The notes under the pieces: generated by a model
The model's input: the letters and a program-made list of their open reading frames with translations, nothing else
Databases searched by the model: none
Told to the model about the DNA's origin: nothing
Origin: Thermomonas alba
GTDB taxonomy: Bacteria; Pseudomonadota; Gammaproteobacteria; Xanthomonadales; Xanthomonadaceae
Direction of reading: 5' to 3'
Length of the DNA: 64,000 nt
NCBI RefSeq assembly: GCF_022419205.1
Contig: NZ_JAJOZU010000005.1
Location: 155,681 to 219,680, forward strand
Part shown: piece after piece, positions 36,348-50,956 of the stretch
How positions within the stretch are numbered: the stretch's first letter is position 1
Layout: every line of letters begins with the position of its first letter
Translations under genes and position numbers: made by a program

Positions 36348-36922
36348 CGCCGTCCCCTGCCCTTGCGTCCCCACGCCAAGCGCTCCGCCACACCGAGCCG
36401 GTTGGCGCTGGCGCGTACATGGGCGTGGGTGATCGCGACCGCCAGCGCGTCGGCGGCATCGGCCTGCAGCCTGCCGGACAGGCCCAGCATCACGCCCACC
36501 ATGTGCTGCACCTGCCGCTTGTCCGCGCTTCCACTGCCAACCAGCGCCAGCTTGATTTCCTTGGCCGCATATTCGCTCACCGGCAGATCGCGCGCCACGC
36601 AGGCAGCCACCGCGGCGCCACGCGCCTGCCCCAGCTTGAGCGCGCTCATGGCGTTGTTGGACAAGAACACCTGCTCCACCGCCACTTCATCGGGCGCATA
36701 CTGCTCGATCAGCGCCCACAGCCCCTCCAGCAGCTTGCGCAGGCGCAGCGGAAACGACTCGGCATCCAGCAGCACCAGCGGCTGGTGGTGGACATGCATC
36801 ACCCTGCCGTCCGAGGTCACGTCCACGATGCCAACGCCGGTGCGCTGGGAGCCGGGATCGACCCCGAGAATCCGCACCGGGGATACCGGGTGCGGCGCGC
36901 AAACGGGCGAAGATAGCGCCAT
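36344..36922 (-). CDS. ruvC: RuvC, crossover junction endonuclease
   Basis: RNase H-fold resolvase that cuts Holliday junctions. ATG 36922 gives 192 residues with about 16 extra residues before the core [19 protein letters not shown] 36934 is the alternative and neither has a clear ribosome-binding site. Catalytic acids are the Asp in GVDPG, the Glu in [20 protein letters not shown], and the C-terminal pair in [14 protein letters not shown]. It is overlapped by ruvA and lies 30 bp after yebC. Confidence 0.94.
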   Translation of the reverse strand: MALSSPVCAPHPVSPVRILGVDPGSQRTGVGIVDVTSDGRVMHVHHQPLVLLDAESFPLRLRKLLEGLWALIEQYAPDEVAVEQVFLSNNAMSALKLGQARGAAVAACVARDLPVSEYAAKEIKLALVGSGSADKRQVQHMVGVMLGLSGRLQADAADALAVAITHAHVRASANRLGVAERLAWGRKGRGRR

Positions 36923-36952
36923 GGCGATCGACACCGGCGGCCGGCGCCCGAC

Positions 36953-37672
<720 letters not shown>

Positions 37673-37705
37673 GGCGACATCCGGAAGGTTGAGCGAGGCG
37701 GCGGA

Positions 37706-38232
37706 TTATACGGCTGCCGGCGCGGCGGGGCGGCGGTAGATGAACTCGCGGTCGCGCTGGCGCCCGACGATGAAAGCGTACTCTCCGGCGAAGGAAAAGC
37801 CGTAGCGGGCATAGAAGCGCTGCGCGCCGTAGTTCTCCGACCACACGCTCACCCACAATGTGCGCGGGCCATCGCGCAGCAGCCAGGCCATCGCCGCGTC
37901 CATCAGCGCGCGCCCGATGCCGGCATTCTGGGCACCGGCGCGGACATACAGCCGCTTCAGCTCGCCGTCCTCCGGACGCACGTCGGCATGGGGCAGGCCG
38001 CATGGGCCGGCCTGGGCGTAGCCGATGGCGCGGCCGTCGGCCTCGGCCAGCCATAGCGCGTAGCGTGAATCGGCCAGCGCCTTGGCATAGGCGTCCACGC
38101 TGTGGCTCTCCTGCAGAAACGCCTGCAGATCCTCGGGCACATAAAGATGCCCGAACGCCTCGGTGAAGGTGGCCGCGCCGAGCTCGGCGAGGCGGGCGGC
38201 ATCGTCAGGGGTGGCGCGGCGGACGATGAGGC

Positions 38233-38236
<4 letters not shown>
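37706..38236 (-). CDS. GNAT-family N-acetyltransferase
   Basis: 176-residue acyl-CoA-dependent acetyltransferase, substrate unknown. I start at GTG 38236 ([19 protein letters not shown]), which overlaps the aspS stop as GTGA. The GNAT core shows beta-4 ([22 protein letters not shown], the Q/RxxGxG/A pyrophosphate loop) and motif B ([19 protein letters not shown]). Position between aspS and yebC suggests co-transcription. Confidence 0.9.
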
Positions 38237-39993
<1,757 letters not shown>

Positions 39994-40121
39994 GCAGGCT
40001 CCGGAAACACGAAAAGGCGCGCAGGCGCGGTAGCCCGCGCGCATCCTGCCATTCTAGCGGATGCCGCCGGGCGTACGCCGCATCCCGCGCGCAGGCGGCG
40101 CTGCACGCGAGGCGCCGCCGG

Positions 40122-40424
40122 TCACGTCGCAGCCGCCGCCGCCGGCTGCGACGCCGGCTTGTTGGATTCGGCCTTGGACTCCGCCGGCTTGTCTGCCGGC
40201 TTGCCGGCATCCCCCGCCAGATTGCGCTTCTTGTCGCCTTCTTTTTTGAAATCGGTCTCGTACCAGCCGCTGCCAGCCAGCCGGAACTGCGGGGCCGTCA
40301 CCTGGCGGTGGACGCGCCCCTCCACCCCGCAGTCCGGGCAGGCGCTGGGATCGGCATCGGAGAGTTTCTGCAGACGGTCGAACGCGTGCCCGCAGGCATC
40401 GCAGATGAACGCATAGATCGGCAT
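40122..40424 (-). CDS. FmdB-family zinc-ribbon protein
   Basis: 100-residue protein with an N-terminal zinc ribbon (Cys8, Cys11, Cys29, Cys32 in MPIYAFICDACGHAF and ACPDCG) and the GSGWYETDF motif typical of the family, followed by a Lys/Ala/Pro-rich tail from about residue 60. The family is annotated as a putative regulator; function is unknown. It lies upstream of aspS on the same strand, a frequent pairing. Confidence 0.9.
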   Translation of the reverse strand: MPIYAFICDACGHAFDRLQKLSDADPSACPDCGVEGRVHRQVTAPQFRLAGSGWYETDFKKEGDKKRNLAGDAGKPADKPAESKAESNKPASQPAAAAAT

Positions 40425-40705
40425 GGCGCTGAGTTGAGACTTCTGACGCTACGAACCGGATGGCATAGTGTGGCCGCCGGCCATGATTTCAAGTCACCCC
40501 TTCTTACCGAGCCAGGTGCCTGGGGTTCCAGCGTCCACATCGACGGCCTCGGCACCGCCCACCCGGGCAGGACTGGCATCGAAAACCGTGATGCTCGCCG
40601 GTCCGCAGAAACATCCGGGGCGCCGAGATCGTGGATTCTCTGACCGAGCAGGGCAGGCCGCCACGGCGGCGCAAACCCCAATCGATGCTATCACTGCGAC
40701 CCCAG
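40425..40705. other. Intergenic stretch with no recognised gene
   Basis: About 280 bp between the fmdB-like start and the MITE copy. I see no protein-like reading frame on either strand. A TTGAAA hexamer (minus strand, near 40490) with a weak downstream box could be the fmdB promoter, but the spacing is long. No hairpin stands out. Confidence 0.4.
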
Positions 40706-40858
40706 GGAACCCCTGATCGACTCAGAGGCTCCCGCCGGCCATGCAGGGCCGGCCACGCATCGATCACGCGCGCGATGGATGCATGTGAGCCGGGTCCGGG
40801 GCCGGTACCGGACTCGGCGTGGTCTGACAATGCCAGGATGGCATTGTTCAGGCCTTCC
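40706..40858. mobile_element. MITE-like element copy C (153 bp, inverted, diverged)
   Basis: In reverse orientation this matches copy B (16381-16532) along its whole length. It starts GGAACCCCTGA, contains GCCGGCC/GGCCGGC and the diverged equivalents of the CACGCATC, GAGTCCGG and AATGCC/GGCATT hairpins, and ends TCAGGCCTTCC. Length differs by one base from copy B. The flanks are CCAG (40702-40705) and CGAG (40859-40862), each one base away from CTAG, as expected for an old, decayed target duplication. The hairpin arms carry several mismatches. It lies 23 bp beyond the ABC-F stop. Confidence 0.78.
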
Positions 40859-40880
40859 CGAGATGTGGCTTCGCCTCCGC

Positions 40881-42740
40881 TCAGGCTCCCTCGTACAGGG
40901 CCAACAGCTCGGTTTCCGCCGCGTCCAGCTCCGCGCGCAGCTGCAGTTGGGTGCGCCCCAGCTCGGCCAGCCGACCAGGATCGGCATACACGGCCGGATC
41001 GGCCAGCTGCGCTTCGCACTCGGCCAGCGCGCGCTCCAACCTGGCAACCCGATCCTCGGCCTTCTGCAGTTTGAACGTGTTGATCTTCGGCTTGGCCTGC
41101 GCAGGCAGCGCAGGCGCGACATCCCCCCGCGCGCTTCTTGCTGGCGTCGCCTCGGGGGCTCCGCCCTCGGGCCGCGCGCGCAGCCAGGCGGCATAATCAT
41201 CGAGATCGCCATCGAACGGCCCCAGCTTGCCGCCTGCCACGCGCCAGAAACTGTCGCATACCAGACCAATCAGATGGCGGTCGTGACTCACCATCACGAT
41301 CGCGCCCTCGAACTCCGCCAGCGCCTCGGCCAGCGCCTCACGCATGTCGAGGTCGAGATGGTTGGTGGGTTCGTCCAGCAGCAACACGTTGGGACGGCGC
41401 CAGGCGATCAGCGCGAGCGCAAGCCGCGCCCTCTCGCCTCCGCTGAAGGTTTCGATGTCCTCGAACGCGCGCTCGCCGGGAAAGTTCCACTTGCCGAGGA
41501 AATCGCGCAGCTCCTGGTTGGATGCGTCCGGCGCGAGCGCGCGCAGATGGTCCAGCGGCGACGTTCCGGCCCGCAGCGACTCCACCGTGTGCTGGGCGAA
41601 GTAGCCGACGCGCAGATCCGGATGCGCTCTGCGCTCACCCTGCAACGGCGCCAGCTCGCCGACCAGGGTCTTGACCAGGGTGGACTTGCCGGCGCCGTTG
41701 GGGCCGAGCAGGCCGATGCGATCCCCGGCCTGGAGCGCGAACGTGACCCGCGACAGGACCCTGGCCTGGGGTCCGTAGCCGCAGTCCGCCTCGCGCAGCG
41801 ACAGCAGCGCGTCCGGTCGTTTCGCGGGCGCCGGGAACTCGATTCGCAGCGCGCGCTCGCTCCGTACCGCTTCCGTCGCGGCCAACTTGGCCAGCCGCTT
41901 GATCCGCGACTGCGCCTGCCGCGCCTTGCTGGCCTTGGCCTTGAAACGATCGATGAAGCGCTGCAGATGGGCGCGCTCGGCCTGCTCTTTCTCATGCGCG
42001 ATCTGCTGCTGGCGCAGGTGCTCGGCGCGCTGGCGCTCGAAATCGGTGTAGTTGCCGGTGTACAGCTTCGCAGTGCCGTCGTGCAGGTGCAGGATGTGGG
42101 TGGCGACGTTGTCGAGGAACTCGCGGTCGTGGCTGATCACCAGCAGCGTGCCATCAAAGCGCTTCAGCCATTCTTCCAGCCAGACCACGGCATCGAGGTC
42201 GAGGTGGTTGGTAGGCTCGTCGAGCAGTAGCAGGTCGCTCGGCGTCATCAGCGCGTGCGCCAGGTTCAGGCGCACCCGCCAGCCGCCCGAGAACTCCGCA
42301 ACCGGCTTCTCGTGAGTTTCGGCGGGGAAGCCCAGGCCATGCAGCAGGCGGCCTGCGCGCGCGCGGCCGTCGTAGCCATGCATTTCTTCCAGGCGTCGGT
42401 GCGCCTCGGCCACCGCTTCCCAATCCTCTGCTGCCAAGGCAGCGGCTTCCATCGCGAGGGCGGCATGCACGGCGGCATCGCCGGACAGCACGAAATCGAG
42501 CGCCGAATCTGGCAACGCCGGGGTCTCTTGCGCCACGCTGGCGATGCGCAGCTTGCCGGGCAGGTCGAGATCGCCCGCGTCGGGCTCGACGTCGCCCATC
42601 AGCGCAGCAAACAGTGAGGATTTGCCGGCACCGTTGCGGCCGACCACGCCCACGCGCCAGCCGGCATGCAGAGCCAGATCGACGTTGGACAGCAGCAGGC
42701 GTTCGCCGCGGCGCAGGGCGAAATTGCGAAAGGCGATCAT
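40881..42740 (-). CDS. ABC-F ATPase, YheS-like
   Basis: Soluble protein with two ABC domains and no TM region, the ABC-F family that acts on ribosomes. 619 residues. NBD1 Walker A is GRNGAGKSS near 38, signature FSGGWRVRLNLAHAL, Walker B LLLDEPTNHLDL. NBD2 Walker A is GPNGAGKST, signature FSGGERARLALAL, and again LLLDEPTNHLDL. The inter-domain linker carries the charged arm (KEQAERAHLQRFIDRFKAKA). A C-terminal coiled coil follows at about 570-619. Order and length resemble YheS more than Uup or EttA, judged by memory. Confidence 0.9.
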   Translation of the reverse strand: MIAFRNFALRRGERLLLSNVDLALHAGWRVGVVGRNGAGKSSLFAALMGDVEPDAGDLDLPGKLRIASVAQETPALPDSALDFVLSGDAAVHAALAMEAAALAAEDWEAVAEAHRRLEEMHGYDGRARAGRLLHGLGFPAETHEKPVAEFSGGWRVRLNLAHALMTPSDLLLLDEPTNHLDLDAVVWLEEWLKRFDGTLLVISHDREFLDNVATHILHLHDGTAKLYTGNYTDFERQRAEHLRQQQIAHEKEQAERAHLQRFIDRFKAKASKARQAQSRIKRLAKLAATEAVRSERALRIEFPAPAKRPDALLSLREADCGYGPQARVLSRVTFALQAGDRIGLLGPNGAGKSTLVKTLVGELAPLQGERRAHPDLRVGYFAQHTVESLRAGTSPLDHLRALAPDASNQELRDFLGKWNFPGERAFEDIETFSGGERARLALALIAWRRPNVLLLDEPTNHLDLDMREALAEALAEFEGAIVMVSHDRHLIGLVCDSFWRVAGGKLGPFDGDLDDYAAWLRARPEGGAPEATPARSARGDVAPALPAQAKPKINTFKLQKAEDRVARLERALAECEAQLADPAVYADPGRLAELGRTQLQLRAELDAAETELLALYEGA

Positions 42741-42902
42741 GGGGCGGTGGGTCCAGCGCGCCGGCGGCAGGTATGGGCATCACCTGCCGTGGCCCGCAAA
42801 GCTGCTCACGATACCGCATAACGGCATGCCGCGCGCGCGTTTGCGAGCGCGGTGAACGGGTGTTAAACAACGGCAATCCCACTCATCAATCCGGAGGTCG
42901 CC

Positions 42903-45299
<2,397 letters not shown>

Positions 45300-45355
45300 G
45301 CTGAAAGAACCCGTTGACCCGTTGATGCGCAGGACGCCGGTCGCAGGCCGGCCAC

Positions 45356-45389
45356 GCGACGCCCCGCCCGCCGGGGCGTCGCTGTTTTT
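45356..45389 (+). terminator. Rho-independent terminator of the TonB-dependent receptor gene
   Basis: Perfect 10-bp stem GCGACGCCCC/GGGGCGTCGC (45356-45365 with 45373-45382), 7-nt loop, followed by tgttttt. It lies 57 bp after the receptor stop and is the best intrinsic terminator in the window. Confidence 0.92.
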
Positions 45390-45442
45390 CGCGGCCACTG
45401 CGCGCATGCGATGATCTGCACGGACATCGCCACGGACGCTGC

Positions 45443-47122
45443 ATGCCGCACACGACATCCCTGCTCACCCTGCTTTGCTCAGGCTTCGTGCTCGCCCTCG
45501 CGCTGGGCCTGCTGGCGCGGCGGCTGCGGCTGTCGCCGCTGGTCGGCTACCTGCTGGCCGGGGTGCTGGTGGGGCCGTTCACGCCCGGCTTCGTGGCCGA
45601 CCAGACGCTGGCACCGCAGCTGGCCGAAATCGGCGTGATCCTGCTGATGTTCGGGGTAGGCCTGCATTTCTCGCCGCGCGATTTGCTCAGCGTGCGCGGC
45701 GTCGCCATCCCAGGCGCACTGGTTCAGATCTGCGTGGCCGGCCTGCTCGGCACTCTGCTGGGGTATGCCATCGGCTGGCCGCTGCCCGGCGCCGTCGTAT
45801 TCGGGTTGGCGCTGGCGGTATCGAGCACCGTCGTCGTACTGCGCAGCCTCGAGGAACGCCGCCTGCTGGACACCCCGCGCGGCCAGATCGCGGTTGGCTG
45901 GCTGGTGATGCAGGATCTTGCGATGGTGCTGGCGCTGGTGCTGCTGCCTGCACTGGCCGGGCAAGACACCGCATCCTCCCCGCCCCATTTGTTCACGGCG
46001 ATCGCAACGACCCTGGCGAAGGTCGCCGCTTTCATCGGATTCATGCTGGTCGTGGGACGTCGGGTGCTGCCGTCCTTGCTGGCGCACGTGGCCGGGCTGG
46101 GCTCGCGCGAGCTGTTCACGCTGGCGGTCCTGGCCATCGCGCTCGGCGTGGCCTATGCGGCCTCCACCCTATTCGGTGTGAGTTTCGCGCTGGGCGCATT
46201 CTTCGCCGGGATCCTGCTCAACGAGTCCGAGCTCAGCCACAAGGCAGCCGCCGACTCCCTCCCGATGCGCGATGCGTTCGCGGTGCTGTTTTTCGTCTCG
46301 GTCGGCATGCTGTTCGATCCCAGCGTGCTGCTCGCACAGCCGCTACTGGTGCTGGCCACCCTGATCGCCATCGTGCTTGGGAACGGGCTTGTCAGCGCCG
46401 CGATGGTGCACCTGCGCGGGTTGCCGAACGCGACCGCGCTCACCATCGGGGTGAGCCTGGCACAGATCGGCGAGTTCTCGTTCATTCTCGCCGGGCTCGG
46501 CCGCGGGCTCGGCATCCTGCCGGCGCTGGCGCACGACCTGATCCTGGCGGGGGCGCTGCTCTCGATCTTGATCAACCCGCTGCTGGTGACACTGCTGGAG
46601 GCCTGGCAGCGGCGCCTGCCTGCGGCGCAGGCGACGTCCTCGCTGCATGCGCCCAATGTCGCCATCCCCGATGATCTTGCCGGACATGTGATCGTGGTCG
46701 GCTATGGCCGGGTGGGCCGCGAGCTGGTCCACCAGCTGCAGCGCCGCGGCATTCCGCTGGTGCTGATCGAGGCCGACGGCGAGCGGGTCGCGCAGGCGCG
46801 CGCGCTAGGCATCCCCACCGTTCGCGGCAATGCGGCCGACCCGGCGGTATTACAGGAAGCGCGCGGCCATGCCGCGCATCTGGCCATCCTGGCAGTGCCG
46901 CAGGCGCTGGAAGCCGGCGAGGTCATCACCCGCCTGAAGGCCGCCAACCCGCAGGTGAGCGTGCTGGCGCGCGCGCACGGACAGGCCGAAGTGCGCTATC
47001 TGCTGGAGCGCGGCGCGGATGCCGCCGTGCTGGCCGAGCGCGAGCTGGCCCATTCGCTGATCGAGATGATCATGGCCACGCCGCCGTATCGCGCGCCGCG
47101 CGCCGCGCCACCCGCCGCCTGA
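45443..47122 (+). CDS. Kef/YbaL-type monovalent cation:proton antiporter
   Basis: CPA2-family transporter, 559 residues: about 12 TM segments in residues 1-390 (GLLARRLRLSPLVGYLLAG, LAEIGVILLMFGVGLHFSP), then a cytoplasmic Rossmann RCK/TrkA-N domain from about 410 (HVIVVGYGRVGRELVHQL, GNAADPAVLQEA). No separate KefF/KefG-like ancillary gene is adjacent. The combination resembles YbaL/RosB more than KefB/KefC. It is expected to export K+ in exchange for H+; ligand gating is not deducible. Confidence 0.88.
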   Translation: MPHTTSLLTLLCSGFVLALALGLLARRLRLSPLVGYLLAGVLVGPFTPGFVADQTLAPQLAEIGVILLMFGVGLHFSPRDLLSVRGVAIPGALVQICVAGLLGTLLGYAIGWPLPGAVVFGLALAVSSTVVVLRSLEERRLLDTPRGQIAVGWLVMQDLAMVLALVLLPALAGQDTASSPPHLFTAIATTLAKVAAFIGFMLVVGRRVLPSLLAHVAGLGSRELFTLAVLAIALGVAYAASTLFGVSFALGAFFAGILLNESELSHKAAADSLPMRDAFAVLFFVSVGMLFDPSVLLAQPLLVLATLIAIVLGNGLVSAAMVHLRGLPNATALTIGVSLAQIGEFSFILAGLGRGLGILPALAHDLILAGALLSILINPLLVTLLEAWQRRLPAAQATSSLHAPNVAIPDDLAGHVIVVGYGRVGRELVHQLQRRGIPLVLIEADGERVAQARALGIPTVRGNAADPAVLQEARGHAAHLAILAVPQALEAGEVITRLKAANPQVSVLARAHGQAEVRYLLERGADAAVLAERELAHSLIEMIMATPPYRAPRAAPPAA

Positions 47123-47208
47123 CAGCCCTGCACGCGGCGTGCTCCGCGCCGGTGCTGCGGCGCCTTGCAGCCGAATTCCCGACGCATCGAGTCTGGGGTG
47201 CGCGATGA

Positions 47209-47244
47209 CGCCTGCGCCCAGCCGCCAATGGCCAGGCGCAGGCG
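47209..47244. terminator. Bidirectional hairpin between the antiporter gene and clpB
   Basis: Perfect 10-bp stem CGCCTGCGCC/GGCGCAGGCG (47209-47218 with 47235-47244), 16-nt loop, lying just past the clpB stop and 87 bp after the convergent antiporter stop. There is only a weak T-rich stretch afterwards (gatttgctt), so efficiency is uncertain. Confidence 0.55.
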
Positions 47245-47251
47245 GATTTGC

Positions 47252-49834
47252 TTACTTCACGAACACCAGCTTGCCGGCTTCGGCATCGACCTTCACCACG
47301 TCGCCGCTGGTGAAGCGGCCGGACAGGATTTCCTGCGCCAGCGGGTTCTCGATCTGCTGCTGGATCGCGCGCTTGAGCGGGCGCGCGCCGTACACCGGGT
47401 CGAAGCCGACGTTGGCCAGCAGCTCCAGCGCCCGATCGCTGAGCTCGATGCGGATGCCGCGTTCGGCCAGCCGCTTCTCCAGACCGGCCAGCTGGATGCG
47501 GGCGATCTGCTTGATCTGCGCCTTCTCCAGCGGATGGAACACGACGATGTCGTCCAGCCGGTTGATGAACTCGGGACGGAAATGCGCCTGTACCACGCCC
47601 ATCACCGCGGCCTTCATCTTGGTGTAAGCCTCGGGGGAGTCGTCGCCGGCCATCTCCTGGATCATCTGGCTGCCGAGATTGGAGGTCATCACGATCACCG
47701 TGTTGCGAAAATCCACGGTGCGCCCTTGGCCGTCGGTCAGGCGGCCGTCGTCCAACACCTGCAGCAGGATGTTGAACACGTCCGGGTGCGCCTTCTCCAC
47801 CTCGTCCAGCAGGATCACGCTGTACGGGCGGCGGCGCACCGCCTCGGTCAGATAGCCGCCTTCCTCATAGCCGACATAGCCCGGAGGCGCGCCGATCAGC
47901 CGGCTGACCGCGTGCTTCTCCATGAACTCGCTCATGTCGATGCGCACCATCGCGTCGCTGCTGTCGAACAGGAACTCCGCCAGCGCCTTGCACAGCTCGG
48001 TCTTGCCCACGCCGGTCGGGCCGAGGAACAGGAACGAGCCGCTCGGGCGGTTGGGGTCGGACAGCCCGGCACGCGAGCGCCGCACCGCATCGGACACCAC
48101 CTTGATCGCCTCGTCCTGGCCGACCACGCGGCTGTGCAGATGCTCTTCCATCTTCAGCAGCTTCTCGCGCTCGCCTTCCAGCATCTTGCTGACCGGGATG
48201 CCGGTCCAGCGCGACACCACCTCCGCGATTTCCTCCGCGGTCACCTTGTCCTGCAGCAGGCGGAAGCCCTTCTGCTCGGCTTCCTGCGCCGCCTTGAGCT
48301 GACGCTCCAGTTCCGGAATGCGGCCGTACTGGATTTCGCTCATCTTGGCGAAATCCTGTCGCCGCTGCGCGGCCTCCAGCTCCAGCTTGGCCTGCTCGAT
48401 CTGTTCCTTGATCTTGGTCGCGCCCTGCAGGGTCGCCTTCTCGGCCTTCCAGATTTCCTCGAGATCGGCGTATTCGCGCTCGAGCGCGTCGATCTCCTTC
48501 TCCAGGTCGGCCAGGCGCTGCTTCGACTCGGCGTCCTTCTCCTTCTTCAGCGCCTCGCGCTGGATCTTGAGCTGGATCAGCCGGCGCTCCTTGCGGTCGA
48601 GCTCCTCCGGCTTGGAATCGATCTCCATGCGGATGCGGCTGGCGGCCTCGTCCATCAGGTCGATCGCCTTGTCCGGCAGCTGGCGGTCGGGGATGTAGCG
48701 ATGGGACAAGGTCGCCGCAGCGACGATCGCCGGATCCGTGATCTCCACGCCGTGATGCACGGCGTAGCGCTCCTTCAGCCCGCGCAGGATGGCGATGGTG
48801 TCCTCCACCGTCGGCTCGCCCACGAACACCTTCTGGAAACGACGCTCCAGCGCGGCGTCCTTCTCGATGTACTTGCGGTACTCATCGAGCGTGGTAGCGC
48901 CGATGCAGTGCAGCTCGCCGCGCGCCAGCGCCGGCTTGAGCATGTTGCCGGCATCCATCGCACCATCGGCCTTGCCGGCCCCGACCATGGTATGCAGCTC
49001 GTCGATGAAGAGGATGATCTGGCCCTCGTTCTTGGCCAGATCCTTGAGAACCGCCTTCAGGCGCTCCTCGAACTCGCCACGGAACTTGGCGCCGGCGATC
49101 AATGCGCCCATGTCCAGCGCGAGCAGACGCTTGCCGCGCAGCCCTTCGGGCACCTCGCCGTTGACGATGCGCTGGGCCAGCCCTTCCACGATCGCGGTCT
49201 TGCCGACGCCAGGCTCGCCGATCAGCACCGGATTGTTCTTGGTGCGCCGCTGCAGCACCTGGATGGTGCGGCGGATCTCCTCGTCGCGCCCGATCACCGG
49301 ATCCAGCTTGCCCGCCTCGGCGCGCGCGGTGAGATCGATGGTGTATTTCTCCAGCGCCTGACGCGCATCTTCGGCATTTTCGTCGGCCACTTTCTCGCCT
49401 CCCCGCAGTTTTTCGATGGCGACCTCGAGTTTCGCCTTGTTTGCCCCGGCGGCTTTCAGGGCCTTGCCCGCATCGCCGCCATCATCGACCGCCGCCAGCA
49501 GGAACAGCTCGCTGGCGATGTAGGCATCGCCGCGCTGCTGCGCCAGCTTGTCGGTGACGTTGAGCAGGCGGATCAGATCATTGCTGGCCTGCACGTTGCC
49601 GGCCTGCCCCGTCACTTTGGGAAGCCGATCCAACGCTTCGCCCAGGCGCTCGCGCAGCACGGGCACGTTGACGCCGGCTTGCGCCAGCAAGGGGCGGGTG
49701 CCGCCGCCCTGCTGATCGAGCAGGGCCAGCAGCAAATGTACGGGTTCGATGAAGTTGTGGTCGCGCCCCACCGCGAGCGACTGCGCATCGCTCAAAGCCT
49801 GCTGAAAGCGCGAAGTGAGTTTGTCCATTCGCAT
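47252..49834 (-). CDS. clpB: ClpB disaggregase
   Basis: Hsp100 AAA+ chaperone that rescues aggregated proteins with DnaK. 860 residues. N-terminal Clp-N repeats at about 1-145, NBD1 with [15 protein letters not shown] and [15 protein letters not shown], the long M-domain coiled coil at about 410-525 ([20 protein letters not shown]), and NBD2 with [19 protein letters not shown] and [17 protein letters not shown]-terminal small domain. The presence of the M domain and length distinguish it from ClpA. A sigma32-like promoter lies upstream. Confidence 0.97.
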   Translation of the reverse strand: MRMDKLTSRFQQALSDAQSLAVGRDHNFIEPVHLLLALLDQQGGGTRPLLAQAGVNVPVLRERLGEALDRLPKVTGQAGNVQASNDLIRLLNVTDKLAQQRGDAYIASELFLLAAVDDGGDAGKALKAAGANKAKLEVAIEKLRGGEKVADENAEDARQALEKYTIDLTARAEAGKLDPVIGRDEEIRRTIQVLQRRTKNNPVLIGEPGVGKTAIVEGLAQRIVNGEVPEGLRGKRLLALDMGALIAGAKFRGEFEERLKAVLKDLAKNEGQIILFIDELHTMVGAGKADGAMDAGNMLKPALARGELHCIGATTLDEYRKYIEKDAALERRFQKVFVGEPTVEDTIAILRGLKERYAVHHGVEITDPAIVAAATLSHRYIPDRQLPDKAIDLMDEAASRIRMEIDSKPEELDRKERRLIQLKIQREALKKEKDAESKQRLADLEKEIDALEREYADLEEIWKAEKATLQGATKIKEQIEQAKLELEAAQRRQDFAKMSEIQYGRIPELERQLKAAQEAEQKGFRLLQDKVTAEEIAEVVSRWTGIPVSKMLEGEREKLLKMEEHLHSRVVGQDEAIKVVSDAVRRSRAGLSDPNRPSGSFLFLGPTGVGKTELCKALAEFLFDSSDAMVRIDMSEFMEKHAVSRLIGAPPGYVGYEEGGYLTEAVRRRPYSVILLDEVEKAHPDVFNILLQVLDDGRLTDGQGRTVDFRNTVIVMTSNLGSQMIQEMAGDDSPEAYTKMKAAVMGVVQAHFRPEFINRLDDIVVFHPLEKAQIKQIARIQLAGLEKRLAERGIRIELSDRALELLANVGFDPVYGARPLKRAIQQQIENPLAQEILSGRFTSGDVVKVDAEAGKLVFVK

Positions 49835-49879
49835 GGGTCAGTGTCCTGTCAAAGGGCCGCGGTGCGGCCAATGTCCACT

Positions 49880-49907
49880 ACATGCGGCTTCAGCGGCATG
49901 ATTCAAG
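49880..49907 (-). promoter_or_regulatory. Sigma32 (heat-shock) promoter of clpB
   Basis: On the minus strand CTTGAA (49907-49902) is followed after 14 nt by CCGCATGT (49887-49880). This matches the heat-shock consensus CTTGAAA-N13-15-CCCCATNT with one mismatch in the -10. It lies 46 bp upstream of the clpB start, as expected for this regulon. Confidence 0.78.
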
Positions 49908-49960
49908 TCAAAATCAGCGCGGAATCGCAGCGGATATTGAGACGTGGTCATGCTGCCGGC

Positions 49961-50218
49961 ATGCCCGTCTGGCACCTCTACCTGCTGCGCTGCCGCGACG
50001 ACAGCCTGTATGCCGGCATCGCCACCGACGTGGGGCGCCGGTTCCGGGAACACGCGGCCGGCACCGGCACGAAATACACCCGCGCGCATCCGCCCGACTG
50101 CGTGCTGGCCAGCCGACCCTATCCCGACCGCGCCAGCGCACTGCGCCCGGAGTACCACCTCAAGCGCCGCCCGCGGGCGGAGAAACTGGCCTGGCTGCTG
50201 GCGCAGGATTCAGGCTGA
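49961..50218 (+). CDS. GIY-YIG domain protein, YhbQ/UPF0213-like
   Basis: 85-residue single-domain GIY-YIG nuclease-like protein from ATG 49961 ([20 protein letters not shown]). Conserved features are [23 protein letters not shown], and [15 protein letters not shown]. Family members are small and of uncertain function, with proposals in DNA repair. It lies divergent from clpB and its last 9 bp overlap the convergent pgeF stop. The start has only a weak ribosome-binding site. Confidence 0.87.
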   Translation: MPVWHLYLLRCRDDSLYAGIATDVGRRFREHAAGTGTKYTRAHPPDCVLASRPYPDRASALRPEYHLKRRPRAEKLAWLLAQDSG

Positions 50219-50956
50219 AGGCGCGATCCAGGCCAGGGTGGCCATACGCCCGCTGCGACCGTCGCGCCGGTGCGAATAAAAGCGCCCCGGATCGGAGATG
50301 GTGCACAGCCCGCCGCCGTGGATCGCCCGCAAATCCAGCCCGGCCGCGGCCAGTCGCCGCCGGGCCAGCGCGTACAGATCCACCCGCCAATGCCCGGGCC
50401 GGGTCGCCGCGAACGCCGCGGCGGCGCCGGGATCACGCTCGACGAACGCCGCGCGCACTTCCTCGCCGATTTCATAGGCCTGCGGGCCGGCCGCCGGGCC
50501 CAGCCAGGCCAGGAGCCGGTCTGGCGGGGTGCGCATCGCCGCCACCGTCGCTTCCAGCACACCGGCGGCCAGGCCACGCCAGCCGGCGTGGGCGGCGGCG
50601 ATCTCGCCTCCGTCGCGGGCCGCCAGCACCACCGGCAGGCAGTCGGCGGTGAGGATGGCCAGCACCCGGCCCGGGGTCGCGCTGACCGCGGCATCGGCCT
50701 CGGGCTCGTCCTCCGCAGGCTCGACCGCCACGGCCACGCCATGCACCTGACGCAGCCAGCGCGGGGCCGCCGGCAGGGCCAGGGCGGCCGCCAGCTGGCG
50801 CCGGTTTTCCGCGACCGTCTCCGGCGCATCGCCGCAGCGCGTGCCGAGGTTGAAATGATCGAAGGGCGGCGCCGACACCCCCAGGCCGTGGCGCAGCGTG
50901 GTCAGCGCATGCACGCCGGGCGGCGCCGGCCAGTCGGCGCGCAGGAAAGCGCTCAT
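50210..50956 (-). CDS. pgeF: PgeF/YfiH, laccase-domain protein
   Basis: 248-residue protein of the DUF152/YfiH family. Members act as purine nucleoside-active enzymes, and PgeF in E. coli edits peptidoglycan precursors carrying the wrong residue. ATG 50956 overlaps the rluD stop as ATGA. Metal and active-site motifs visible are [18 protein letters not shown] (Cys), [14 protein letters not shown] (His) and [20 protein letters not shown] (C-terminal Cys/His). The pairing rluD-pgeF is the common arrangement (E. coli rluD-yfiH). Confidence 0.93.
   Translation of the reverse strand: MSAFLRADWPAPPGVHALTTLRHGLGVSAPPFDHFNLGTRCGDAPETVAENRRQLAAALALPAAPRWLRQVHGVAVAVEPAEDEPEADAAVSATPGRVLAILTADCLPVVLAARDGGEIAAAHAGWRGLAAGVLEATVAAMRTPPDRLLAWLGPAAGPQAYEIGEEVRAAFVERDPGAAAAFAATRPGHWRVDLYALARRRLAAAGLDLRAIHGGGLCTISDPGRFYSHRRDGRSGRMATLAWIAPSA

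Noticed and set aside
40504-41019. A minus-strand frame across the third MITE copy
   Set aside because: Composition is not protein-like and it is made largely of the element's hairpins.
47165-50218. A 1017-codon plus-strand frame
   Set aside because: Mostly antisense of clpB; only its last 85 codons are a real gene (the GIY-YIG protein).
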